64,000 nucleotides of DNA from Gloeocapsa sp. PCC 7428 (GCF_000317555.1 NC_019745.1:310001-374000), one strand, 5' to 3'. Numbered from the stretch's first letter, positions 40,369-50,593 are shown. Translations and numbers: made by a program. Notes: generated by a model not told the origin, from the sequence alone.

Positions 40369-43311
40369 CTACTTAACTTCCATCCAGTTTTCACCCGCAC
40401 GCACTTCGACAAGTAACGGTACACTTAACGACACCGCAGATTCCATTGTTGAGCGAATTTTTGGCTGTAATTCTTCCCACTCGTCTTGCGGAACTTCAAA
40501 CACCAATTCATCATGAACTTGCAGTAGCAATCGCGCTTGGTAATTTTGCAATAGTTCGTGCAGTTGCGCCATCGCAATTTTAATAATATCCGCACTCGAA
40601 CCTTGAATCGGTGCATTAGCCGCCGCGCGGAGTAGCCCAGCATCATTTGCAGTTAAACCGCGAATTTCATCAAGGTTAATATCTTCAGGTTTGAGGTTGC
40701 GTAACTTGCGTAAGCGATCGCTTGTGAAATTAAAATACCGCCGTCGTCCTAAAATTGTCTGTACATAACCATAGGCTATGGCTTCTTGTTCCATCCGCCG
40801 CAAGTATTCAAAGACTAACGGATATTGCTGGTTAAACCTTTCAATAAACACCTTACCATCCGCAGCTTTCATCTTTGTTTCTCTAGCAAATCGCTGCGCC
40901 CCCATACCATAAATGACACCGAAGTTAATTGTTTTAGCTAAGCGGCGTTCTTCAGAAGTTACCGCATCTTTTTCAAACAATAATCGCGCGGTTACAGTAT
41001 GAATATCTTCATTGTTTTGATACGCTTTTACTAAGATAGGTTCTTGCGACAAATGCGCGAGAATTCGTAACTCAATTTGCGAATAATCCGCTGCTACTAA
41101 TATCCACCCAGATTCAGGAATAAACGCTTTGCGGATTTGCCGACTAAAGGCTGTACGAATCGGGATATTTTGTAAGTTTGGGTTAGAAGAAGATAATCGC
41201 CCTGTTGAAGTTGCAGTTTGATTGAAACTTGTATGCACTCGCTGCGTATCTGGGCGCACTAATGCAGGTAGCGCATCGACATACGTTGACTTTAATTTAG
41301 ATAAAGTGCGATACTCTAAAATCGCTTCTACTATCGGATGATCGTCGCGCAACTTTTCTAATGTTGCTGCATCAGTTGAATAACCTGTTTGAATTTTTCG
41401 TGACTTTCTCCGGTCTAAATTCAACTTATCAAATAACAGTTCACCTAACTTTTTTGGCGAACCTAAGTTAAACTTCTCTTCTGCAACTGCATAAATTTGT
41501 TCTTCAATTGCTGCTAAGTCTTTTTCAAGTTGTTTAGAAAAATCTTGCAGATACGCCGTATTGATGTGAATTCCTGTATATTCCATCTCGGCTAAAACAG
41601 GTTCAAGCGGCTGTTCGACTTCGAGTAATAACTTGTGTAATACTGGAATTTTATCTAGTTCTGCGCGTAGCTTGGTTACTAATCCATAAGTTGCATAAAC
41701 ATCCATACCGCAGTAGTCTGCAACAGTAGGAATGTCTAAATCTGCAATATTTTTTCCTTTCGGTACTAACTCAGCATAGCTTTTTGATGTCAAACCCAAA
41801 TAGCGCTGCGCTAGATCGCTCAAATTATGACTCGTATCAGGATCTAAAACATAGCTTGCTAGCATCGGATCGAACACGACACCTCTAAGATGAATTCCCT
41901 GACACCGCAATACTAGCCTGTCAAATTTAGCGTTTTGCAACGCTTTCGGATATTCTGCGCTTTCTAAAATCGGGCGTAATGCCGATAATACCGTTGCAGT
42001 ATCTAAATTATCTCCTGCTGTGTGACCCAGGGGAATATATGCGATCGCATCGAGTTCGCTTCCCCAGCAGCAACCAATTCCTACAAGTTGCGCATCGCGT
42101 GGTTCAAGATCTGTTGTTTCTGTATCCCAAGCAACAGGTGTTTTTGTGTTGGTATGTTTTTGTAATTGTTTTACTAATTTCGTTAATTTTGCAGGCGTAT
42201 CAATGATTTGCGGAGCGATTTTGGCAAGCGGTTGTTCTTGTTCTTGACTTGCTTCAGTATCTTCCGCGCTAAAAAACCACAAATCGTCACTCTCAAATGT
42301 TGGTACTGCAATGAAGTTTGAGTCGGGTGTATCTTCTGATTCGTCTTCTGGAATTGTCCCACCAAACTGTTGCTGGAGTTCGTTAACTTTACCTAGAAAA
42401 GATTTAAATTCTAATTTTTCTAAGATAGGTTTAAGAGTTGTTGTATCAAAACCTGTTAACTTTGCTGCTTCTAAATCAATATCTAGCGGTACATCAACAA
42501 CAATTGTTGCTAAGTAGCGAGATTTTTCTGCGTCTTGTTTCCCTGCTTCTAGTTTCTTTTGCGTTGCGCCTTTGATTTCGCCCAAAGAAGCATAAATTTG
42601 CTCGAGCGATGTGTATTGATTGAGTAGCTGAATTGCAGTTTTTTCACCAATACCCTTAACGCCAGGAATGTTATCAGATTTATCGCCACAAAGTGCTTTA
42701 AAATCGACAATTTGTGATGGTAATACTCCCATCTTTTCTTTAACTTGTTCGGTTCTAAACTCATTAATTCCTGTAGAAGAACGCTTCAATGCTTCGGAAC
42801 TAAGATAGAGAACGCTAATATCTTTTTGCGGATCGACAAGTTGAAATAAATCGCGATCGCCTGTCAAAATCTTCACTCGATACCCCGCTGTGCTTGCTTT
42901 TTGCGCGAGTGTTCCTAGCACATCATCGGCTTCGTAGCCTGGTGCAGTGATAATGGGTAAGTTCAAGCCATCGAGTAATTCGTGGAGATTCTTGAGATCG
43001 GGAACAAAGTCTTCTGGCGTCCCTGGGCGATCTGCTTTATATGTATCGTCGGCTTCGTGACGAAAAGTTGGTAATCCGAGATCGAATGCGATCGCCATTG
43101 CTTCCGGCTTTTCCGCCGCCATGACTTCTAGTAACGCCTTGAGAAAGCCAAAACACACGCTTGTCGGAATTCCCGTTGTTGTGCGCAAACCACCATCACG
43201 CCCTTTAGCAAATGCAAAATAAGAACGAAAAGCTAGCGAATGCCCATCTACAAGGATAAATGTTGGGCGTGTAGAAGATGAAGCCACAGTAGAGGTAAAA
43301 GCTTGAGACAT
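40369..43311 (-). CDS. polA: DNA polymerase I
   Basis: 980 aa with three domains. The 5' nuclease occupies about 1-300 (FILVDGHSLAFRSYFA; APGYEADDVLG; CGDKSDNIPGVKGIGEKTA). The 3'-5' exonuclease (about 385-570) keeps the metal-binding VAWDTETTDLE, so proofreading is probably active. The polymerase domain holds TGRLSSSNPNLQNIPIRT, DYSQIELRILAHLS and VHDELVFEVP. It performs Okazaki-fragment maturation and repair synthesis. An acidic insert near 320-360 separates the first two domains. The start ATG at 43311 is well supported by the MSQAF...FILVDGHS opening. Confidence 0.97.
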   Translation of the reverse strand: MSQAFTSTVASSSTRPTFILVDGHSLAFRSYFAFAKGRDGGLRTTTGIPTSVCFGFLKALLEVMAAEKPEAMAIAFDLGLPTFRHEADDTYKADRPGTPEDFVPDLKNLHELLDGLNLPIITAPGYEADDVLGTLAQKASTAGYRVKILTGDRDLFQLVDPQKDISVLYLSSEALKRSSTGINEFRTEQVKEKMGVLPSQIVDFKALCGDKSDNIPGVKGIGEKTAIQLLNQYTSLEQIYASLGEIKGATQKKLEAGKQDAEKSRYLATIVVDVPLDIDLEAAKLTGFDTTTLKPILEKLEFKSFLGKVNELQQQFGGTIPEDESEDTPDSNFIAVPTFESDDLWFFSAEDTEASQEQEQPLAKIAPQIIDTPAKLTKLVKQLQKHTNTKTPVAWDTETTDLEPRDAQLVGIGCCWGSELDAIAYIPLGHTAGDNLDTATVLSALRPILESAEYPKALQNAKFDRLVLRCQGIHLRGVVFDPMLASYVLDPDTSHNLSDLAQRYLGLTSKSYAELVPKGKNIADLDIPTVADYCGMDVYATYGLVTKLRAELDKIPVLHKLLLEVEQPLEPVLAEMEYTGIHINTAYLQDFSKQLEKDLAAIEEQIYAVAEEKFNLGSPKKLGELLFDKLNLDRRKSRKIQTGYSTDAATLEKLRDDHPIVEAILEYRTLSKLKSTYVDALPALVRPDTQRVHTSFNQTATSTGRLSSSNPNLQNIPIRTAFSRQIRKAFIPESGWILVAADYSQIELRILAHLSQEPILVKAYQNNEDIHTVTARLLFEKDAVTSEERRLAKTINFGVIYGMGAQRFARETKMKAADGKVFIERFNQQYPLVFEYLRRMEQEAIAYGYVQTILGRRRYFNFTSDRLRKLRNLKPEDINLDEIRGLTANDAGLLRAAANAPIQGSSADIIKIAMAQLHELLQNYQARLLLQVHDELVFEVPQDEWEELQPKIRSTMESAVSLSVPLLVEVRAGENWMEVK

Positions 43312-43357
43312 ACTACCATTCTAGCTTTTCAAGCTTATTGTATGCAGCGTAGGTAAC

Positions 43358-44701
43358 TTATCCAAAAATCAAAAAGCGAATCGAAATAAATAATGCAGCC
43401 GCGATCAACTGCACAATCATCACTGGAATACCATAATGCAAAAAAGTATGAAATGAAATGCGTCGCCCATGCTGTTCCGCAATCCCTGCTGCAACGATAT
43501 TAGAAGAAGCCCCAACTAACGTCCCATTTCCACCAAGCGTCGCACCAAACATCATCGCATAAAATAATGGCAAAACTTCGGGCGGTAACTCACCATGAAA
43601 GCCTGGCTGTAATATTTCTGGTGTTGCTAATCCTACATTAACGACATATTCTTTAAGCAATGGCACCATTGCAACAACCAGCGGAATATTTGGGACTACA
43701 CTCGATAAAATTCCTACTAAAAATAATAGAACCAGTGAGCCCAAAGCAATGTTTCTACCCAAAATAAATGCTAAAACTCCAGATATACTACTAACGACCC
43801 CTGTTTTTTCTAAGCCTCCAATTATGACAAATATACACATGAAAAATATTAAAGTACTCCAATCTACGTCCCTTAAAATATGATTAACTGTCTCAATTTT
43901 GCTATGATGTGAAAGGAGTAAAGCTAACGCGGCTCCCAATAATGCTACTGCCGCAGGCGAAATTGGAATTGGGAGCATTTCTCCGATAGCAAAGAATAGT
44001 AGTACAAAGGCTATAAGAACAATTCCTAAAGTTAAAACGCGGGGATGATTAATCTGAGGATGCGGTAACTGCTCTAAGCTATCCAACTTTTTCCGCCAAA
44101 TTTTAGGAAATAAATAAGGTAGCATAAATACGATTGCTCCTACTGCAATAATTCCTCCTAAGCTCAAGCGTCCTAAGTAATCTATAAAGCTAATATTCAC
44201 CGCATCGCCAACAATAAATGTTGCTGGATCTCCTACCAACGTTAATAAACCCGCACTATTCGCAACAAATACCATCAAAATCAACAAAGGAACAAAATTA
44301 ACTCCTACATCCTCAGCAATTGGAGGAATCAGCGGTGCTAGTAGCATCACCGTCGTAGCATTCGGTAATACTGCACAAATAGGAGTTGTAATTGCAACGA
44401 TTCCGAGTAGAAGACGTTTACCTTGTCCTTTAGCTAAGATAACTATTTGAGTAGCGAGATAGTCAAATACTTTTGTTGGTTCAAAAGCTCTGACTAATAC
44501 CATTACTCCAAAAAATAATGCTAGTGTTGAGTAGCTTCTGGCAATATAAGTAACAGCTTCTGCCAATGTCATGATGTTGGCAAAAACTAGCAGCAATGCA
44601 CCTAAAAACGCTGCAATAGTTAGGTGCATTTTTTCTGTCATAATTAAGACAATTACACTAATAAATATTATTGAGCTAAATATTGCTTGCCAGCTTGCCA
44701 T
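43358..44701 (-). CDS. ArsB/NhaD-type ion transporter
   Basis: 447 aa polytopic protein of the ion-transporter superfamily. About 11-12 hydrophobic helices are visible with the paired family loops TPICAVLPNATTVMLLAPLI and GNGTLVGASSNIVAAGIA, which form the two re-entrant substrate sites. Members are Na+/H+ antiporters, arsenite exporters or dicarboxylate/citrate carriers; sequence alone does not decide. The neighbouring remnants carry a c-di-AMP riboswitch, so an osmotic or ion role fits but is inference. The gene stands alone upstream of polA. Confidence 0.88.
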   Translation of the reverse strand: MASWQAIFSSIIFISVIVLIMTEKMHLTIAAFLGALLLVFANIMTLAEAVTYIARSYSTLALFFGVMVLVRAFEPTKVFDYLATQIVILAKGQGKRLLLGIVAITTPICAVLPNATTVMLLAPLIPPIAEDVGVNFVPLLILMVFVANSAGLLTLVGDPATFIVGDAVNISFIDYLGRLSLGGIIAVGAIVFMLPYLFPKIWRKKLDSLEQLPHPQINHPRVLTLGIVLIAFVLLFFAIGEMLPIPISPAAVALLGAALALLLSHHSKIETVNHILRDVDWSTLIFFMCIFVIIGGLEKTGVVSSISGVLAFILGRNIALGSLVLLFLVGILSSVVPNIPLVVAMVPLLKEYVVNVGLATPEILQPGFHGELPPEVLPLFYAMMFGATLGGNGTLVGASSNIVAAGIAEQHGRRISFHTFLHYGIPVMIVQLIAAALFISIRFLIFG

Positions 44702-44898
44702 TGCATTGTCTCAGGTAAATTAACTATAACAGAAGTGTTAGGATAAACTAAATTCAAGTATCGTCTAAATAGGGTGTAGCTGCTTATATGTTGTATCAAC
44801 TTATCATGATTTTCGGATAGATTTTTTGGAAAACAAACCACAAAGCACTCAAAGTACACAAAGAAAAGAGAATTTATAATCTATTTAAGAGTGCTATC

Positions 44899-45236
44899 TT
44901 ATTCGTCTTGGGAAAAATAGCGTTCTAGGAAGTTGAGTGCATGGTTGCGAATTTAGCACCAGGTTTACGTATTTCTCTGCCATCAAGACGTACAGAGCCA
45001 TAAGTCGGTTTTTCTAATCCAGCAACGATTTTTAAAAGTGTTGATTTACCACAACCAGAGTGACCGATGACTGAAATAAATTCATCTTCATTGATTGTTA
45101 GATTAATACCGTCAAGAACAACAAATTCACCTCCATCAGATGTAGGATAAGACTTCACTAAGTTTTCAACTTCCAAAAATCCATTACGATTGAAAATTTG
45201 TTCGTAATGCTGAGTTTGATAAGAAGTGGATTTCAT
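44899..45236 (-). pseudogene. NrtC/NrtD-like ABC ATPase, internally deleted
   Basis: The open N-terminal part (45236-44925) has FLEVENLVKSYPTSDGGEFV and an intact Walker A (IGHSGCGKSTLLK), then stops at KPGAKFATMHSTS. In another frame the next bases read RNHALNFLERYFSQDE and stop at 44899, a likely native C-terminus. The Q-loop, signature, Walker B and H-loop, about 150 residues, are missing. The gene is thus disrupted by an internal deletion. It is the last member of the decayed operon on the minus strand. Confidence 0.8.
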
Positions 45237-45291
45237 CTATAAAGCCTCTAAAACTAATGTGTCACTTAGTTAACTAGGAACTTATTGCTCG

Positions 45292-45795
45292 TTAAGTTAG
45301 GAAAAAAGAGTGAGGACGATTAGCACGAATTTCAAAACTATTGAGATAACCTACCGGATCGCTAGGATCAAAAGGTTTGTTATCAATGAAAGCGGTAGCA
45401 GGTACAATTTTGAAATCATCTTTGGGACATTCAATTCCCATTTCATCTGCAATTTCTCGGTAGAGATCGGTTCTCCATGCTTTTCGAGCGAGTTCTTCAG
45501 CGTTTTTAGGAATTGATTTGATTTGTCCCCAGCGCGCTGATTGTGTCATTAACCAAATACTTTCTGATTGCCACATAAATGTTGAGTGATCGTGAGGAAT
45601 TTGAGCAAGATTAGCTGGTAAATCAAAGAAAATACTTGTATCAGCCGATCGCACTATTCTTTTTTGGTTATCAAAACTGCCGTAATTGTATTCGCCGACA
45701 ATTGCTGCGCGAGTCAAATTCAGCTTGGCACCAGTAAAAGACTTATTTGTAATAATTTCGGCAACTTCTTCTCGATTGTTGGGATTGCTGCAATA
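45292..45795 (-). pseudogene. NrtA/NrtC-like substrate-binding domain, C-terminal fragment
   Basis: The frame reads YCSNPNNREEVAEIITNK from about 45795, then AAIVGEYNYGSFDNQK and SESIWLMTQSARWGQIK. These match the C-terminal half of nitrate/bicarbonate-type binding proteins or the binding-protein-like domain fused to NrtC. The N-terminal part and the ATPase half (if NrtC) are absent. It joins the truncated permease frame out of phase at about 45800-45815, so a deletion fused the two genes. No start codon or signal peptide of its own remains. Confidence 0.75.
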
Positions 45796-46213
45796 ACGAA
45801 ATAGGCAGCCCTAGTAGCGATACAGGTTTGAAAATTTGAATCAAAGGATTGAGTGCGAGTGAGGCTTGCTTGGACATCCCTATGAGAAAACCAATCGGAA
45901 TCGCGACTAAAGCACCCAGTCCAAAACCAATCAGTACTCTTCTCAGGCTTGCAAGTAATAACCAGCCAAGCCCTAAATTTCCTGGTCCCTGTCGGTAGAA
46001 GGGGTTTATAATGTAGTCCAAATTAGCAACAAGTGCCTCAAATGGAGTAGGCATCAAATTTGTTAAGAAAGTGGCAACAAACCACCACAAGATGATGATG
46101 CCTAGAAAACCAGCCGCAGGAAGTAAGACAACATCCTGCAAGACCACTGGTCGTATTTTTTTCCAGCTACTCTGTCCTGCAACCGCTAAGACAGCAAGAT
46201 TCAGATTAAACAT
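45743..46213 (-). pseudogene. NrtB/CmpB-like ABC permease, truncated
   Basis: 156 aa. The N-terminal half of a NitT/TauT-type permease is present: GFLGIIILWWFVATFLT, MPTPFEAL, then RRVLIGFGLGALVAIPIGFL and ALNPLIQIFKPVS. The EAA loop and the last three helices are missing; after KPVS the frame runs into unrelated residues (LLGLPISLLQQSQQSRRS). It is the first gene after the c-di-AMP riboswitch. Related operons import nitrate, bicarbonate, cyanate or taurine; this copy cannot work. Confidence 0.8.
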
Positions 46214-46299
46214 TATTATGAAACTCCCTCAGAGCCAGAAGCAGGCACAATAAGATTAAGCAGTACCAGCCAGGAATACTGACGAGAGCAAATAGCTTA

Positions 46300-46475
46300 A
46301 ATGCTCACTCTTCAGTCTCCTCTCAACGCCTACGAAGTTAGCTGACGGGCTAGGATAGAGAGTTATCCTTCTGTAATTTACAGATACGCCCCTAGGGTTT
46401 GGTTCCTCCGCTCCAGACTCATTTCAGACCAAATGCTGCAAGTGAGCTACTGAATTAGGCTGACTTACTCTTAAT
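46300..46475 (-). promoter_or_regulatory. c-di-AMP riboswitch (ydaO-yuaA class), copy 2
   Basis: On the minus strand the aptamer blocks read GAGCGGAGGAACC, GGGGCGTATC, CTAGCCCGTCAGCTAAC, TTCGTAGGC and GAGAGGAGACTGAAGAG. The core is almost base-for-base the same as copy 1 at 15296-15503, including the flanking GTAAGTCAGCCTAAT start. The downstream region also aligns with copy 1, but its terminator is eroded: TACTGCTTAATCTTATTG replaces TACTGCTCAGTTTTTTTG. It precedes the pseudogenised transporter operon. The 46214-46687 gap holds this element and no gene. Confidence 0.9.
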
Positions 46476-46687
46476 AAGTTTTATGAATTTTAGCATAGAT
46501 ATACAAAATTATCAAGCTTAGTGAAAGCGAAATATGTTTTGGTAGTAAATCCATAAAGTAAAGTTGCGATCGCTGCTCATCTAAGCTAGGGTACTTACCT
46601 GAAAAAATGGTGGGCGATTGTCGTGTGATTGCACTAAGTTAAGACAAGTATACCTTGCTTCATTGCGCTGTTCTAGATGCTGCCAAA

Positions 46688-47911
46688 ATGTTTGATTTTA
46701 GCCAGATATTGCTTGATAAAAGTGACACAATTATCGAAAACTGGGTAGAAGTTGTACGCCGAGATCGGCAGATTGAAAGTACTGAAGGTATGTGCTACAC
46801 AGCAATACGCAATCACGTACCTTATGTCCTCAAAGCTATGGCGACAGTGCTATCAAAAACGACAGAGGATGATCTTCAAACCCTGATTGAGGCAAGTTTA
46901 GTACACGGCATTCACCGTGCGGAAGAAGGTTTTGACCCACTGGAAATTGCCCGCGAGTATCGTTTACTAAGACGAGCAATATTCTTAGCCTTAGAACCAG
47001 AATTACAGCAAGTCTCGTCAACAGAAGTGATTCGAGTTTTTCGCCTTGTCGATGCAGTCGTTGATGATGCGATCGCGCGTTGTTTTCAAAGTTATGTAGA
47101 TGAGCGCCTACGCGAATTACAGCAACTTCAATCGCAGTTAACACTACACAATCAAGAACTGACACGCTTAATTCGGGCAAATCAAGAAAATCTCTCACAC
47201 CTTGCGCATGAACTCAAAAATCCTTTAACTTCAATTATTGGTTATTCCGACTTATTTATCCGCCTACAAAACAAAACCGAAGTCAAAGACAACTTCAAAA
47301 ATATCGAACATATCGAGCGCGTATTGCGTAACGGTAGACATTTGCTGCGCCTAATTAATGATGCGCTAGAAATATCGCGGTATGAAGCAGGGAAAATGAC
47401 GCTGCATCCTGCACCTACTGACGCGTGCGTTATTATCAAAGACGTGCTAGATATGCTACAACCGATGGCGCAAGAAAAAAACTTGCAGATCGCTGTAGAC
47501 TTAGCAAACGCTCCGAAACAAGTCATCACAGACGCGTTACGTTTTCAGCAAATTGTCACAAATCTAGTGAGTAATGCAATTCGTTACACTTTCGCAGGCA
47601 GCATAACGGTAAAATGTTATGCATTAGAAGACAAATGGGCGATCGCTGTCACTGATACCGGAATTGGTATCGCCCCCGAAGATCAACCAAGAATTTTTGA
47701 CCCCTACTACCGCGTTGGCGACATTCCAAAATCGCACCTCCCAGACAGCACTGGGTTAGGACTCGCAATCGTTACTCGCTTAGTTAAACTTTTGCAAGGT
47801 GAAATCAAACTTGTTTCCCAACTTGGAATCGGTTCAACATTCACGGTAATCTTACCAATGGAAGTTAATGAGGGGTCAGAAGTCGGGGATCAGAGATCAG
47901 CGTCAAAATAG
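46688..47911 (+). CDS. Sensor histidine kinase, RsbRD-like N-terminus
   Basis: 407 aa from the ATG at 46688; a TTG at 46655 adds 11 residues. The N-terminal ~150 residues form a helical sensor like the RsbRD N-terminal domain (LLDKSDTIIENWVEVVRRD). A coiled coil leads to the HisKA domain with LSHLAHELKNPLTSIIGY (phospho-His near 173). The ATPase follows: N-box IVTNLVSNAIRYTF, G1 DTGIGI, G2 GLGLAIVTRL. No membrane helix is seen, so it is cytoplasmic. The last ~13 residues (EGSEVGDQRSASK) are encoded by a heptamer repeat. No response regulator is adjacent, and its partner is unknown. Confidence 0.93.
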   Translation: MFDFSQILLDKSDTIIENWVEVVRRDRQIESTEGMCYTAIRNHVPYVLKAMATVLSKTTEDDLQTLIEASLVHGIHRAEEGFDPLEIAREYRLLRRAIFLALEPELQQVSSTEVIRVFRLVDAVVDDAIARCFQSYVDERLRELQQLQSQLTLHNQELTRLIRANQENLSHLAHELKNPLTSIIGYSDLFIRLQNKTEVKDNFKNIEHIERVLRNGRHLLRLINDALEISRYEAGKMTLHPAPTDACVIIKDVLDMLQPMAQEKNLQIAVDLANAPKQVITDALRFQQIVTNLVSNAIRYTFAGSITVKCYALEDKWAIAVTDTGIGIAPEDQPRIFDPYYRVGDIPKSHLPDSTGLGLAIVTRLVKLLQGEIKLVSQLGIGSTFTVILPMEVNEGSEVGDQRSASK

Positions 47912-48008
47912 TACTGTTGAATGTTTTAATCTGCGCAAAGATATGCAAGATACAATCATTCCCCTATTATAAAATACCCCTGACCTCTGACCTCTAACCT
48001 CCGAATCC
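47867..48008. repeat. Paired heptamer runs around the kinase end
   Basis: GAGGGGTCAGAAGTCGGGGA with TCAGAGATCAG (47869-47900) is partly complementary to CCCCTGACCTCTGACCTCTA and AACCTCCG (47975-48003). The two runs could form an imperfect stem in the kinase 3' region, upstream of chlD. Confidence 0.5.
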
Positions 48009-48024
48009 CTCTTTAGTAAAAACA

Positions 48025-50037
48025 ATGCCTGTACTCAACACCTCCTCAACCGTGACAGCATTTCCCTTAACCGCTGTTGTTGGTCAAGAAGCCATAAAAT
48101 TAGCACTGCTACTCGCAGCCGTCGATCCAGGATTGGGAGGAGTCGCGATCGCAGGTCGTCGCGGTACGGCAAAATCAGTGATGGCACGCGCCCTGCACGC
48201 ACTATTACCCCCAATTGAAATCGTCAAAAGTTCGATGTGTAACTGCGATCCTAACCGCCCCGAAGAATGGGACGATCAGTTAAGAGACATCTGCGATCGC
48301 ACGCAAATGGAAACCGAAGTTATTCCCGCGCCGTTTATCCAAATTCCTTTAGGCGTCACCGAAGACAGGCTATTAGGCTCAGTTGATGTTGAACAGTCAG
48401 TCAAACAAGGAGAAACCGTTTTTCAACCAGGATTACTTGCCCAAGCGCATCGTGGCGTTCTCTACGTCGATGAAATTAATTTGCTCGATGACAACATCAG
48501 CAACCAGCTACTAACCGTTTTAACCGAAGGACGCAACCAAATCGAACGCGAAGGCATTAGTTTTCAGCATCCTTGTCAACCACTCTTTATTGCTACCTAC
48601 AACCCCGAAGAAGGCGCACTCCGCGAACACCTCCTCGATCGCATTGCGATCGCACTTTCAGCAGATGAAGTCCTAGGAATCGACGAACGCGTTCAAGCCG
48701 TCGAACAAGCGATTTCTTATGCGCGATCGCCTCAAGAATTTCTCCAGCAATACAGCGAAGACATCGACAGCCTCAAAACGCAAATTATCCTAGCGCGAGA
48801 ATGGTTAAAAGATGTTCGCATCAGCCACGAGCAAATCGCCTATCTCGTCGATGAAGCCATCCGCGCCGGAGTGCAAGGACATCGCGCAGAATTATTTGCT
48901 CTCCGCGTCGCCAAAGCCGCAGCCGCACTCGATGGACGCACCGCAGTCAGCGCCGAAGATTTACGTCGGGCGGTGGAATTGGTTATCGTTCCCCGCGCAA
49001 CGATAATACAAATGCCTCCCGAAGAGGAAACACCACCCCCACCACCCCCACCACCGCAAGATCAATCCGAACAACCACAAGACGAACAAGACGAACAAGA
49101 AGAACAAGAAGAGGAACAAGAACAAACACCACCGAGTATTCCTGAAGAATTTGTGTTCGATCCGGAAGGCGTGATTCTCGATCCCAGTGTTCTCTATTTT
49201 GCGCAAATGGCTAAACGCCAGGGTAAAGCCGGTAGCCGCAGCGTCATTTTTTCAGAAGATCGCGGGCGGTATGTTAAGCCAATGTTACCTAAAGGTAAAG
49301 TGCGCCGTATTGCCGTTGATGCGACACTCCGCGCCGCCGCCCCCTATCAAAAAGCGCGTCACGATCGCCAACCCAACCGCAAAGTCATTGTCGAACAAGG
49401 CGATATTCGCGCCAAGCGGTTAGTGCGCAAAGCTGGGGCGTTAGTTGTGTTTGTCGTTGATGCTTCTGGTTCAATGGCACTCAACCGGATGCAAGCCGCA
49501 AAAGGTGCGGTGATGCGCTTACTCACCGAGGCGTATGAAAATCGCGATCAAGTTGCTTTGATTCCCTTCCGAGGCGAACAAGCCGAAGTACTACTACCAC
49601 CAACGCGTTCGATCGCCGCAGCCCGAAGAAGACTCGAAAGATTGCCGTGTGGAGGTGGTTCGCCGCTAGCGCATGGTTTAACACAAGCTGTCCGCGCCGG
49701 AACAAATGCCCAAATGTCTGGCGATATCGGTCAAGTTGTCATTGTCGCGATTACTGATGGACGCGCTAATATTCCTTTGTCGCGATCGCTGGGTGAACCC
49801 CAGATCGAAGGCGAAAAACCTGATATCAAAGGCGAATTGCTAGATATTGCTGCGCGGATTCGCGCCTTAGGAATGCAGCTTCTTGTGATTGATACCGAAA
49901 GTAAGTTTATTTCGACAGGATTTGCCAAAGAACTGGCGCAAAAAGCCGGAGGAAAGTACTATCACTTACCAAAAGCAACCGATCAAGCGATCGCCGCCAT
50001 GACGAAGAATGCAATATCAAGTTTGAAGTCTCGCTGA
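48025..50037 (+). CDS. chlD: Magnesium chelatase subunit D
   Basis: 670 aa. The N-terminal AAA+ domain opens with [20 protein letters not shown] and has [16 protein letters not shown] (Walker A-like) and [17 protein letters not shown] proline run and an acidic glutamate/glutamine-rich linker (about 330-370) separate it from the VWA domain. The MIDAS is [16 protein letters not shown], followed by [10 protein letters not shown] and [11 protein letters not shown]. With ChlI and ChlH it inserts Mg2+ into protoporphyrin IX, the first committed step of chlorophyll synthesis. A GNAT gene follows after about 60 bp and may be co-transcribed. Confidence 0.97.
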   Translation: MPVLNTSSTVTAFPLTAVVGQEAIKLALLLAAVDPGLGGVAIAGRRGTAKSVMARALHALLPPIEIVKSSMCNCDPNRPEEWDDQLRDICDRTQMETEVIPAPFIQIPLGVTEDRLLGSVDVEQSVKQGETVFQPGLLAQAHRGVLYVDEINLLDDNISNQLLTVLTEGRNQIEREGISFQHPCQPLFIATYNPEEGALREHLLDRIAIALSADEVLGIDERVQAVEQAISYARSPQEFLQQYSEDIDSLKTQIILAREWLKDVRISHEQIAYLVDEAIRAGVQGHRAELFALRVAKAAAALDGRTAVSAEDLRRAVELVIVPRATIIQMPPEEETPPPPPPPPQDQSEQPQDEQDEQEEQEEEQEQTPPSIPEEFVFDPEGVILDPSVLYFAQMAKRQGKAGSRSVIFSEDRGRYVKPMLPKGKVRRIAVDATLRAAAPYQKARHDRQPNRKVIVEQGDIRAKRLVRKAGALVVFVVDASGSMALNRMQAAKGAVMRLLTEAYENRDQVALIPFRGEQAEVLLPPTRSIAAARRRLERLPCGGGSPLAHGLTQAVRAGTNAQMSGDIGQVVIVAITDGRANIPLSRSLGEPQIEGEKPDIKGELLDIAARIRALGMQLLVIDTESKFISTGFAKELAQKAGGKYYHLPKATDQAIAAMTKNAISSLKSR

Positions 50038-50098
50038 CATGAGACAATAGGAGCAAACCAAGAGCGGTAAGGCATTCCTTACCCATATTAGTAGTTGA

Positions 50099-50593
50099 TT
50101 GACAGTGCAACAGGAATTGCCACCAGGATGTTCGATACGCCCAGCCGCTAGAAATGACCTATGGACGATTCGGAAATTGGTGCTAAGCGCTAAACTCGAT
50201 CCAACTCAATTAAATTGGTCGCAGTTTTGGGTAATTGAGTGTCATCAAAAAATTGTCGCTTGCGGACAGTTACGCAACTTCAATACAGTACAAGAACTGG
50301 GTAGTTTAGTCGTCTCACCCGCTTGGCGCGATCGCGGTTTAGGAAGTTATTTAGTTAAGCATTTGATTGCGCAAGCAACGCAGCCGCTTTACTTAGAATG
50401 TGTTGGTAACAGATTAGCTCTGTACTATACTCGCTTTGGTTTTGTGCCAATCTCCTGGCAAGCCTTACCCCAAAGCCTTAAACTCAAGTTTGGGATTTCG
50501 CAGTTAGCCGCAGTCCTGATTCCTTTTTTAACAGTGACGATTATGCAGTATCAGGGAAATACTCGCGAGCAAGCGGCGATCGCTACTCAGTAA
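50099..50593 (+). CDS. GNAT-family N-acetyltransferase
   Basis: 164 aa, TTG start at 50099 (a GTG at 50105 is an alternative). Motif B/A region is visible: SLVVSPAWRDRGLGSYLVKH with the Q/RxxGxG/A acetyl-CoA loop, then LYLECVGNRLALYYTRFGF. The substrate is unknown. A C-terminal hydrophobic stretch (LAAVLIPFLTVTIM) is unusual for a soluble GNAT enzyme. It lies 61 bp after chlD in the same direction. Confidence 0.88.
   Translation: MTVQQELPPGCSIRPAARNDLWTIRKLVLSAKLDPTQLNWSQFWVIECHQKIVACGQLRNFNTVQELGSLVVSPAWRDRGLGSYLVKHLIAQATQPLYLECVGNRLALYYTRFGFVPISWQALPQSLKLKFGISQLAAVLIPFLTVTIMQYQGNTREQAAIATQ

Noticed and set aside
46071-46253. Plus-strand frame overlapping the truncated permease
   Set aside because: It is a shadow of the permease codons on the other strand with no family features.
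48961-49206. Minus-strand frame rich in F/L/W opposite the chlD linker
   Set aside because: It is the mirror image of the proline and Glu/Gln-rich linker codons; a composition artefact.
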